Assembly (NCBI GenBank): GCA_029009515.1
Contig: JAQXJZ010000138.1
Location: 1-51,086 of the forward strand
Length of the DNA stretch: 51,086 nucleotides
Direction of reading: 5' to 3'
Origin: a bacterium
Lineage (GTDB): Bacteria; Bacillota; Clostridia; Christensenellales; Aristaeellaceae
Shown here: positions 15,863 through 22,508 of the stretch, piece by piece
Numbering within the stretch: position 1 is the first letter of the stretch
How the letters are laid out: every line of letters starts with the position of its first letter
Made by a program: the position numbers and the translations under genes
The notes under the pieces: model-generated
Told to the model about the DNA's origin: nothing
The model's database searches: none
What the model saw: only the letters and a program-made list of their open reading frames with translations

Positions 15863-15868
15863 GCGCGC

Positions 15869-15903
15869 AAAGGCCGGAAGGAACCTTTCTCCTTCCGGCC
15901 TTG
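15869..15903. terminator. Hairpin after the TIGR04086-type gene
   Basis: AAGGCCGGAAGGA / TCCTTCCGGCCTT, 13 perfect base pairs with a 7-base loop. The T-run is short, but the stem is strong and symmetrical. Confidence 0.65.
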
Positions 15904-15914
15904 CATGATATCAG

Positions 15915-16075
15915 GTGAGCGTGAAGCTGAAAGGACTCGCCGCGGCGCACAATGTAGTGATCGCCGGGTTTGGCAGTGGTGGGAAAAGAGATCGGGATTC
16001 TGGCTGCGTCCTGTTCAGGATCAACCACTTTTTCATCAATGCTTCCCTTTTCGATAAGAAGATGTCTGTATGATC
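15915..16075 (-). other. Coding-like remnant, unidentified
   Basis: The 335-base gap 15863-16197 holds two hairpins and this stretch. On the minus strand one frame reads a protein-like run containing PISFPTTAKPGDHYIVRRG, preceded by LLIEKGSIDEKVVDPEQ. It has no credible start, ends after LHAHLIS and is preceded by a stop. A second frame upstream also looks coding. This could be the worn end of a gene that lost its front; I do not recognise the family and it may be chance. Confidence 0.3.
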
Positions 16076-16114
16076 ATTCCCCCGTTTTCAGGCTGGTGAA
16101 ACCGCTTTTGATAC

Positions 16115-16160
16115 AAAAAAACCGCTGGCACACATCCACAAAGTGTGTGCCAACGGCTTT
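16115..16160 (-). terminator. Terminator of hup
   Basis: On the minus strand CCGTTGGCACACA..TGTGTGCCAGCGG is followed by seven T residues (complement of the A-run at 16115-16121). It starts about 40 bases after the hup stop. Confidence 0.85.
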
Positions 16161-16197
16161 ATACCGCCATCGGTGACAACGGTTTTATCAAGATTGA

Positions 16198-16473
16198 TTA
16201 CTTGTTGACGCTGTCCTTCAGAGCCTTGCCAGCCTTGAAAACAGGAGCCTTGGAAGCTTCGATCTCGATCTGCTCGCCGGTGCGGGGATTGCGGGCAACG
16301 CGAGCGGGGCGATTGCGGACTTCGAAGCCGCCGAAGCCAACGATCTGAACCTTTTCACCCTCGGCCAGAGCCTCGGTGATCACTTCGGTCAGGGCAGCGA
16401 TGGCCTTCTCGGCGTCGCTCTTTTTGAAACCGGTCTTCTTAACGATGGCGGCGGTCAATTCAGCTTTGTTCAT
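16198..16473 (-). CDS. hup: HU-family DNA-binding protein
   Basis: Nucleoid protein that bends and wraps DNA as a dimer. The 91 residues are typical. It starts MNKAELTAAIVKK, has the GFGGFEVRNRPAR arm hinge, and carries the RNPRTGEQIEI flexible arm with the proline that inserts into DNA. I chose ATG 16473 (AGGAGG 11 bases upstream); an open frame extends to 16512 but lacks homology. It lies 99 bases after mazG on the same strand, the arrangement seen in many Clostridia (spoVT - flippase - mazG - hup). Confidence 0.97.
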   Translation of the reverse strand: MNKAELTAAIVKKTGFKKSDAEKAIAALTEVITEALAEGEKVQIVGFGGFEVRNRPARVARNPRTGEQIEIEASKAPVFKAGKALKDSVNK

Positions 16474-16572
16474 AATGTCAATTACCTCCTTAGATTGATC
16501 CATGCAGAACATGGATGGATGATCGGGTGCTTCGTGAGGAAACGCACAGGGCCGGAATCAACCCAAAACCCT

Positions 16573-18015
16573 TTACTCATCACGTTTTCCCGCATTCCAG
16601 TATACATCCATTTCAGATAAAGTCAAGTCCTCAAGGCATTTTCCCGCTTTTTTTATGGCATTTTCCATTTTGCGGAAACGGTCGATGAATTTGTTGGTGG
16701 CGCCGAAGAGCGCGATGTCGGCGTCCTTGCCGCAAAGGCGGCTTACATTGACCGCTGCAAAGAACAGATCGCCCAGTTCTTTCTCGGGATCCACGCCCTC
16801 CAGCAGGTTCTCCTTCACCTCATCGGCTTCCTCGTACACCTTGCTCAGGGCTTCCAGCGCGGAGTCAAAATCGAAGCCCACCTTGTGCGCCTTGTGCTGC
16901 ACCTTGTGGGCGCGCAGCAGCGTGGACAGGCCGGTGGATACGTTCTCCATCGCCTGCGTTTGGGTGGTAATGCCGCGCTGCGAGCGCTTGAGGGCCTCCC
17001 AGTTGTTGAGCACGTCATCGCTGGTTTCGGCATGAACCTGGCCGAACACGTGCGTGTGGCGCTCGATCATCTTGTAGGCAATGGCGCTGGTGACATCATT
17101 GATGGTGAAGTCTCCGTGCTCGCTGGCGATCTGCGCATGCAGCGCCACCTGCAAAAGCACGTCGCCCAGTTCATCGTACATGTGGTCGATATCGCCGTCG
17201 CGTACGGCCTGAATGAACTCGTAGCACTCCTCCAGCAGGTCCTTGAGCAGGCTTTCGTGGGTCTGCTCGCGATCCCACGGGCAGCCGTCCGGCGCGCGCA
17301 GGCGGCCCACCACGCGCATCAGATCGTCCATGTCAAAGCGCGTGCGGCTGAGATAATCCACACCCGGCACAAACACGGCGGTCAGGTGGTCGTATTTCTT
17401 CTGGCGGTCCATCTCGTACAGCGCCACGGACTTGCTCTTCAGCTCGCCCGTTTCCTCATCGCCGCTGATGAACACAATCTTCGTCTCTTCCGGCATCAGA
17501 TCCAGCAGCTTCAGCTTGCAGTCGCCGGCAGATTCGCGGGTGTGCACCTCCAGCAGCAGCAGATCCTCCTCAGGAGATACGCGCGCGTTCAGGAAGGCAG
17601 CCGCCGTGTACAGACGCACCGCATCCTGATGGCTTTCCAGCATGCTCAGGCAGCGCTCGGCATGGCTCACGCCAGGCAGGATGCGCACCTTGGCGCCAGC
17701 AGGCTTCTGCTGCTGAATGGCGGCAACCGTGGTGTCAAAGCTGGCGTCGCTCACGGCGTAGCACACGGGCTCCCTGCGGCACAGATCCAGCAGCGTCCTG
17801 GCAGCCGCGGTGTTGAAATCGTCAAAATCCTCGTACTTGTCATACAGCGCGTCGAGGGTTTCAAAGGCGATGTTTTCCTTTTCCAGATAGGTTCTCATGG
17901 GATGGCGGCCTGTGCGCAGCACCACATGCTGCGCTTCCTTCAGGGCGCGCTCCACGCCTCTGGTCAGGTATTCCTCCGCACCGGTGCCGAGGGTAACGAT
18001 GGTGAGCAGTTCCAT
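16573..18015 (-). CDS. mazG: MazG nucleotide pyrophosphohydrolase fused to a tetrapyrrole methylase-like domain (YabN type)
   Basis: 480 residues with two parts. Residues 1 to about 220 form a tetrapyrrole (corrin/porphyrin) methylase-like fold starting MELLTIVTLGTG. Residues about 230-480 form a double MazG domain with LRAPDGCPWDREQTH, EECYEFIQAV and DELGDVLLQVALHAQ, the metal-binding acidic helices. It probably removes non-canonical or excess NTPs. The role of the methylase-like part in YabN proteins is not known. The start ATG 18015 has GGGAGAA 7 bases upstream and lies 4 bases after the flippase stop, so the two are co-translated. Intact. Confidence 0.93.
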   Translation of the reverse strand: MELLTIVTLGTGAEEYLTRGVERALKEAQHVVLRTGRHPMRTYLEKENIAFETLDALYDKYEDFDDFNTAAARTLLDLCRREPVCYAVSDASFDTTVAAIQQQKPAGAKVRILPGVSHAERCLSMLESHQDAVRLYTAAAFLNARVSPEEDLLLLEVHTRESAGDCKLKLLDLMPEETKIVFISGDEETGELKSKSVALYEMDRQKKYDHLTAVFVPGVDYLSRTRFDMDDLMRVVGRLRAPDGCPWDREQTHESLLKDLLEECYEFIQAVRDGDIDHMYDELGDVLLQVALHAQIASEHGDFTINDVTSAIAYKMIERHTHVFGQVHAETSDDVLNNWEALKRSQRGITTQTQAMENVSTGLSTLLRAHKVQHKAHKVGFDFDSALEALSKVYEEADEVKENLLEGVDPEKELGDLFFAAVNVSRLCGKDADIALFGATNKFIDRFRKMENAIKKAGKCLEDLTLSEMDVYWNAGKRDE

Positions 18016-18019
18016 AGAT

Positions 18020-19612
18020 TTATTCTCCCTTCTTTGGTGCAGTCTTGCGGCGGAAACGACGCAGGATGGGCGCAAGGATCTCCTTGTCCACCGCGCCGGT
18101 CAGCACGGCAAAACCCGCATAGGCTGCCACGCCGATCATCACCTGAATGAGCGTCCACACGCCGTGGCAGGGCAAAAGCTTCATGCTCACAAACAGCACA
18201 GCCGCCATGCCTGCCGTTGCCAGCGCAGGCCGTCCGGCCACGTTCCACACATCCGGCTTCATGCCGGTGTACTTGTGCACGTAATAGAGGTTGGGCACCA
18301 TGCTGAGCGTATAGCAGGTGATGGACGCGATGGGCGCACCGTAGATGTTGATCTGCGGCATGCCAATAAGCGTGTAGTTGAGAAACACCTTCACTGCCAC
18401 GCCGAGCATGAGCGTGTACATGGGAATGCGCTGCTTGCGCAGACCCTGCAGAATGCCGCTGGTGGACTGCACCACGGTAAACAGCACAATGGTCAGGCTG
18501 GACAGGCTGAGCAGATTGGCCGTCACATCCAGCGCTTCCGGCGTGTTGAAATGGTAAATCAGATCCAGCAGATGGCGGCTGAGCATGCTCATGCCAATGG
18601 AGCACGGCAGGCCCACCACAAAGGACAGCTGCAATCCCAGAGCGCTCTGTCGGCGCATCTGCTTGCCGTCGCCCCTGGCCATGGCGCTGGAGATGGACGG
18701 CACCAGGCTCATGGCGATAGCCGTGGCCAGCGCCGTAGGCACATTGATGAGCGTGAGCACATAGCCGGAATAGCGGCCGTACAGGCCCAGCGCCTCGGTG
18801 CGCTCGATGCCTGCATCCACCAGGCGGTTGAGCAGCAGGCCGGAATCGATGAATCCCGCAATGGGCACGATGCACGCGCCCAGCGTGATGGGGATGCTCA
18901 GGTTCAGCAGGCGCTTGAGCAGCGTTTTGCCGCCGATGACTTCCTCATCGGGGTTCTGCGCAAGGGCATCAAACGCCGCCTTCTTCCTGCGGTAGGTGAC
19001 GATCATGAACACCAGCGCCGCACCCTCGGCAATGCTGGTGCCCAGCAACACGCCAGCCGCCGCATAGGCCACGCTGATCTTCATGCCGAAGTATGCCAGC
19101 GGCAGCGCCACAAACACCTTGCCCACCTGCTCGATGAGCTGGCTGATAGCCGTGGGCACCATGTTCTGCTGGCCCTGCATGAAGCCGCGCAGCGCGCTCA
19201 TGATGCACACCAAAAGCAGTGCGGGTGCAATGGCCACAAAGCCGGGCTGCGTGCTCACATCGCCGGAGCGGACCGCCAGCGACGGGCTCATGACGATCAT
19301 CAGAATCATGGACAGGAAGCCCAGCGCCGTCAGCATCCACAGCGCAATGCGGAAGATGCGCCTGGCGTTGCGCGGGTCATCCTTGGCCAGCGAAAAGCTG
19401 ACCATGCGGCTGATGGCCACCGGCAGACCGGCAGAGGAAATAGTGAGCAGCATGTTGTAGGTGGGAAACACCAGCTGATAGGTGCCCATGCCCTCGTCGC
19501 CGATGAGCCACGCCAGCGGAATGCGGTACAGCGCGCCCACAATTTTGCAGATAAGTCCCACTATGCTCAGCACCGTCATGCCGCCGACGATGGATTTTTG
19601 CGTATTGCTCAA
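18020..19612 (-). CDS. Polysaccharide/lipid flippase of the SpoVB-YabM group (MOP superfamily)
   Basis: 530-residue membrane protein with about 14 hydrophobic helices, the MOP flippase layout. Family segments include GALYRIPLAWLIGDEGMG near the start, SSAGLPVAISRMVS, ALRGFMQGQQNMVPTA and ILQGLRKQRIP. B. subtilis YabM and SpoVB are relatives; SpoVB works in spore cortex synthesis and some members flip lipid II. I chose the TTG at 19612 as start, because GGAGG lies 9 bases upstream and homology begins at SNTQKSIVGG; no better ATG exists. It has its own sigma-A promoter (19670-19698). Position next to mazG points to YabM rather than the true SpoVB. Confidence 0.88.
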   Translation of the reverse strand: MSNTQKSIVGGMTVLSIVGLICKIVGALYRIPLAWLIGDEGMGTYQLVFPTYNMLLTISSAGLPVAISRMVSFSLAKDDPRNARRIFRIALWMLTALGFLSMILMIVMSPSLAVRSGDVSTQPGFVAIAPALLLVCIMSALRGFMQGQQNMVPTAISQLIEQVGKVFVALPLAYFGMKISVAYAAAGVLLGTSIAEGAALVFMIVTYRRKKAAFDALAQNPDEEVIGGKTLLKRLLNLSIPITLGACIVPIAGFIDSGLLLNRLVDAGIERTEALGLYGRYSGYVLTLINVPTALATAIAMSLVPSISSAMARGDGKQMRRQSALGLQLSFVVGLPCSIGMSMLSRHLLDLIYHFNTPEALDVTANLLSLSSLTIVLFTVVQSTSGILQGLRKQRIPMYTLMLGVAVKVFLNYTLIGMPQINIYGAPIASITCYTLSMVPNLYYVHKYTGMKPDVWNVAGRPALATAGMAAVLFVSMKLLPCHGVWTLIQVMIGVAAYAGFAVLTGAVDKEILAPILRRFRRKTAPKKGE

Positions 19613-19669
19613 AACAAAAAGCCTCCAGACAAGAGGAATTGACCGCGGACAAAAAACGCGGCTTTGTTT

Positions 19670-19698
19670 ATTATAATCCGATTTGGCAGCATTATCAA
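19670..19698 (-). promoter_or_regulatory. Sigma-A promoter of the flippase-mazG operon
   Basis: Minus strand TTGATA (19693-19698), 17 bases, TATAAT (19670-19675). It lies 58 bases before the TTG start. Because terminators separate this operon from spoVT, this promoter must drive flippase and mazG, and possibly hup. Confidence 0.75.
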
Positions 19699-19708
19699 GC
19701 CGCAAGCA

Positions 19709-19746
19709 CAAAGGCCGCGGCTCCTTTGCAGGAATCGCGGCCTTTC
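19709..19746. terminator. Hairpin after the FAD oxidoreductase remnant
   Basis: AAAGGCCGCG / CGCGGCCTTT, 10 perfect pairs with a 16-base loop and short T-runs on both strands. It follows the oxidoreductase stop on the minus strand. Confidence 0.6.
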
Positions 19747-19751
19747 GGTTA

Positions 19752-20225
19752 CTACAGCACGCAGTTTTCGTTTTTCAGTATCTCGCGCAGCTTGTCCGTG
19801 TTCACATCCGCAGGCTTCACGCCATCGGTGATGGTCATGGCGGCGGCAATGCCTGACGCGTGGCCCATGGCAAAGCAGGGCGGCATCACGCGGATCGCGG
19901 AGATGCACTCCTGGTCGCCGGATACGCTGCGTCCGGCCACCAGCAGGTTTTCCACCTTCTGGGGCAGGAAAACGCGGTACGGGATGCCGTAGGGCTCGCC
20001 GTTTGCGACGTTTTCGTAAATCACGCGGCTGCCCACATGGGTCTCAAAGCGGTTGCCGGAGAGGAACACATCGTCGTCATGCCGGACGCTCTGCTTCATA
20101 TCGGCACCCTTGAGCACGAATTCGCCGATGATGCGGCGGGATTCGCGCACGCCCACCACCAGCACGTCCGTTTCCTTCCAGACGGGAATATCCTGTTGCC
20201 AATGAAGACTGCTTACGTATTCCAT
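19752..20225 (-). pseudogene. FAD-dependent oxidoreductase with a large internal deletion
   Basis: The frame encodes about 157 residues. The first 27 are the usual start of a secondary-metabolism-type FAD oxidoreductase and end at TDVLVVG, the beginning of the GxGxxG nucleotide motif. The sequence then jumps directly to VRESRRIIGEF, the start of the C-terminal third, and continues through YGIPYRVFLPQKVENLLVAGRS and a typical C-terminus (IRVMPPCFAMGHASG). The middle of the protein (several hundred residues in full-length relatives) is gone, yet the frame is kept across the junction near 20152. FAD cannot bind normally, so it is probably dead. It has a good AGGAGG site and follows the broken permease by 15 bases, as in an original sugar operon. 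Confidence 0.8.
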
Positions 20226-20240
20226 CACAGTTTATCCTCC

Positions 20241-20665
20241 TTAGCCCTTGATTCCGCTGGATGCGATGCTCTGCACAAAAGAACGCTGGCAGAAGATGTA
20301 CAGCAGCAGAATGGGCGCAATGGCACTTACAGACGCCGCCAGGCCCAGGTTTGTGTAGATGTCGGCGGCATACTTGCGGATACCCAGCGACACCGTGTCG
20401 TTGGCGGGCGTGATGACGAAGATGTGGGGGGTGAAGCAGTCGTTCCAGGAGTTGACCAGCGCCAGCACGGCCAGCGAGGCCAGAGGCGCCGTGGACAGCG
20501 GCAGCACCGTCACCTGTGCGGGAATCATCATGGAGCCGAGGAAGGCGATGAAGATAATGTTCTTGAGCGGGAACTCCATCTTGAAAAAGCGTATGCCGCA
20601 GAGGCGGACAGGATCAGCTTGCCAACGATGGTGATGACGGCAATCTTGATGGAGTTGAGAATCGG
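20241..20665 (-). pseudogene. MalG-type sugar ABC permease remnant
   Basis: Fragments of a carbohydrate ABC permease of the MalG/AraQ kind. The upstream part reads LNSIKIAVITIVGKLILSA and an AAYAF helix. Then the frame slips by one base in a T-run near 20590 (five T where six would keep frame) into FKMEFPLKNIIFIAFLGSM. After QVTVLPL the sequence jumps to APLASLAVLALVNSWND, missing the EAA loop that contacts the ATPase. The end IASSGIKG is typical. The N-terminal third is absent; the frame ends at a breakpoint near 20666 against a DeoR fragment on the other strand. Non-functional by any reading. Confidence 0.82.
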
Positions 20666-20666
20666 C

Positions 20667-20891
20667 GGCGAGATGACCGGCTACTATGAAAAAGGTGTTT
20701 CCTTCCTGCGCACTGCGCTGCCACAGGCCGCGCGCCGCATCTTCATGTGCGACTCCGCAAAGCTCGGCAAGGTATTTCCCCACTATCTCTTCACTGTGGA
20801 AGATGTGGACATCGTGCTGTGCGACAAGCCGCTTCCAGAGAAAATGATGGAGCGGATCGGCCGCAACCGGCCTTCCTCCGTTCTTTCCTAA
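20667..20891 (+). pseudogene. DeoR-family regulator, C-terminal remnant
   Basis: About 73 residues on the plus strand, from MTGYYEKGVSF to the stop. They match the end of the sugar-phosphate sensor domain of DeoR/GlpR regulators (MCDSAKLGKVFPHYLF, VDIVLCDKPLP). The winged-helix DNA-binding half and most of the sensor are missing. It meets the permease remnant head to head at about 20666, so both genes were cut at the same point. No start signal of its own. Confidence 0.7.
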
Positions 20892-20930
20892 ACTGGCACG
20901 CGCCGGTATCGACCAAGGTACAGAAAAGAC

Positions 20931-20968
20931 AAAAACCTGCTGCAGCCTGAGCGCGCAACAGGTTTTTG
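20931..20968. terminator. Bidirectional terminator between DeoR remnant and spoVT
   Basis: AAAAACCTGCTGC / GCAACAGGTTTTT with T-runs on both strands. It serves spoVT on the minus strand and the DeoR remnant on the plus strand. Confidence 0.8.
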
Positions 20969-20970
20969 TT

Positions 20971-21525
20971 TTACTGTTCCATTTGTCTGCCCACAATACC
21001 GGCGGCCGTCTCCGCCACCTTGAGCTCTGCATCGCCCATCTTTGCACCCTGCTCCTTGGAAAGCAGCAGCACCGCGCCAATGGCCTCGCCATCGGCAATG
21101 ATGGGCGACACCACCTGCGCCGTGTAGCCGGTGATGTCCTCTTCATTGGTCACGGCCACAATCTTGCCGCCGCCAGCACGGTTGATGGCCACGGTCTGGC
21201 GGTTGGCAATGGCCGTTTCCAGGTCATGGCTGATGGGCTTGTCCGCCAGTTCCTTCTTGCTCACACCGCTGGCCGCCACCACCTGATCGCGGTCCACAAT
21301 GCAGGCAATGTGCCCCATTGAACGGAAAATGGAATCCGTATAATCCCTGGCAAACGCCGACATCTCGCCAATGGGCGAGTATTTTTTCAAAATGACCTCG
21401 CCATCCCGGTCGGTATAGATCTCCAGCGGGTCGCCCTCGCGGATTCTCAGCGTTCGTCTGATCTCCTTGGGAATCACCACCCGGCCGAGCTCGTCAATTC
21501 TTCGCACAATACCTGTTGCACGCAC
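20971..21525 (-). CDS. spoVT: Stage V sporulation protein T, forespore transcription regulator
   Basis: Modulates sigma-G dependent genes in the forespore. The 184 residues have an N-terminal AbrB-like swapped-hairpin DNA-binding domain (RATGIVRRIDELGRVVIPKEI, residues 2-22) and a C-terminal GAF-like domain (about 55-180). I take the GTG at 21525 as start. It lies 9 bases after AGGAGG and gives an N-terminus matching B. subtilis SpoVT, whereas the in-frame ATG at 21534 touches the AGGAGG directly. A near-ideal sigma-G promoter (21594-21622) lies upstream. The gene is intact although gene remnants flank it on both sides. Confidence 0.96.
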   Translation of the reverse strand: MRATGIVRRIDELGRVVIPKEIRRTLRIREGDPLEIYTDRDGEVILKKYSPIGEMSAFARDYTDSIFRSMGHIACIVDRDQVVAASGVSKKELADKPISHDLETAIANRQTVAINRAGGGKIVAVTNEEDITGYTAQVVSPIIADGEAIGAVLLLSKEQGAKMGDAELKVAETAAGIVGRQMEQ

Positions 21526-21593
21526 TTGTCCCATCCTCCTTAAACGGCGCAGGCGCGTTTTGGCTCCTGCTTTCCGTTTGCATTTGCATCCCT

Positions 21594-21622
21594 TAGTATG
21601 GAATCGCTGGATGCCTTTATGC
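21594..21622 (-). promoter_or_regulatory. Sigma-G (forespore) promoter of spoVT
   Basis: On the minus strand GCATA (21618-21622), exactly 17 bases, then CATACTA (21594-21600). This matches the published B. subtilis sigma-G pattern of GHATR and CATnHTA with 17-18 base spacing. spoVT is a sigma-G gene in Bacillus. It lies 68 bases before the GTG start. Confidence 0.7.
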
Positions 21623-21650
21623 GGGGGAAAGATTTGGGAAGACGCGCAGG

Positions 21651-21684
21651 AACGGAAGATCCGCTCAAGGCTCTTCCGTTTTTT
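21651..21684 (+). terminator. Orphan plus-strand terminator upstream of spoVT
   Basis: AACGGAAGA / TCTTCCGTT with a TTTT tail on the plus strand. The only plus-strand coding material before it is the DeoR remnant, more than 750 bases back. It may be left from a gene that once ended here, or it may end antisense transcripts. The rest of the 21526-21778 gap shows only the spoVT promoter. Confidence 0.6.
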
Positions 21685-21778
21685 GATCGCATGACCGTTG
21701 CCGATTAAAAATGAGTGATTTCTGTTTTCAAAAGTCCGATTTCCTAGGGCAACACCGCACAAATGACCTTTTGAGTAG

Positions 21779-22459
21779 AAAAAGGATCCCGACCACGACT
21801 GGAACGGCTACTCCCAGAGCTACAAGTACGCAGGTCTGCGCAACTACATCAAGGTGTTCAAGGATGAAAATGTGCTGATCGCCCTCACCAACACCCTTGT
21901 TTACGGCGTTGGCAGCACCTTCATCCAGAACGTGCTGGGTCTGGCGTTTGCGCTGCTGCTCAACCAGAAGCTGCGCGGCGGCGCGCTGGTGCGCACGGTG
22001 GTGTACATGCCGGTCATGGTGTCCGCGCTGGTGATGGGTTACATCATATACTTCCTGGTGCAGTACAGCGGCGGCGCCATCAACGACATCCTCATCCTCT
22101 TTGGCAAAGCGCCGGTGGACTTTCTGGCGGATGGCACCCGCGCGGTCATCATCATCACGCTGGTCAACAGCCTGCAGTTCTGCGGCGTGAGCATGGTCAT
22201 CTACATGGCAGGTCTGCAGAACATTCCCTCCATGTACTACGAAGCCGCTGCGCTGGACGGCGCAGGCAGCCGGGATCGCTTCTCCTCCGACTGGCACATT
22301 GAGGACATCGTATTTGAAAACGGCTGCGGCGTTTTCCTCTACGACACCCTGCTGCACTCCCGCATCGCCGTGGAAAACACCACCAGCAAGTACTACCCCA
22401 AGGAAGCCACCGAGAAATTCCGCGGCGCGCTGCCGTTCATCCCGAGCAAAATGTTCTGA
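21779..22459 (+). pseudogene. MalF-type sugar ABC permease remnant fused to an unknown C-terminus
   Basis: Open from 21779 without a proper start. It begins inside a MalF/UgpA-type permease (WNGYSQSYKYAGLRNYIKVF) and runs through several membrane helices to YEAAALDGAGSRDRF, the first half of the EAA loop. Near 22285 it switches in frame to an unrelated soluble sequence (SDWHIEDIVFENGCGVFLY.. to PFIPSKMF, about 57 residues) that I do not recognise. The permease has lost both ends. The nearest possible start is GTG 21854, with no ribosome binding site. Together with the MalG, oxidoreductase and DeoR remnants it looks like the debris of one sugar-utilisation cluster. Confidence 0.75.
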
Positions 22460-22470
22460 TAAAGTCAACA

Positions 22471-22502
22471 GGCCTGCTGCGCAACCGCAGCAGGCCCGTT
22501 TC
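22471..22502. terminator. Convergent terminator before the GH43 gene end
   Basis: GGCCTGCTGCG / CGCAGCAGGCC, 11 perfect pairs with a 4-base loop. It lies between the fused remnant (plus) and the GH43 gene (minus) and probably serves both. Confidence 0.75.
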
Positions 22503-22508
22503 TGATCT

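Noticed and set aside
19752..22459. Novel defence or phage island
   Set aside because: All recognised pieces belong to sugar transport and its regulation; no nuclease, integrase, toxin or reverse transcriptase motif was seen.
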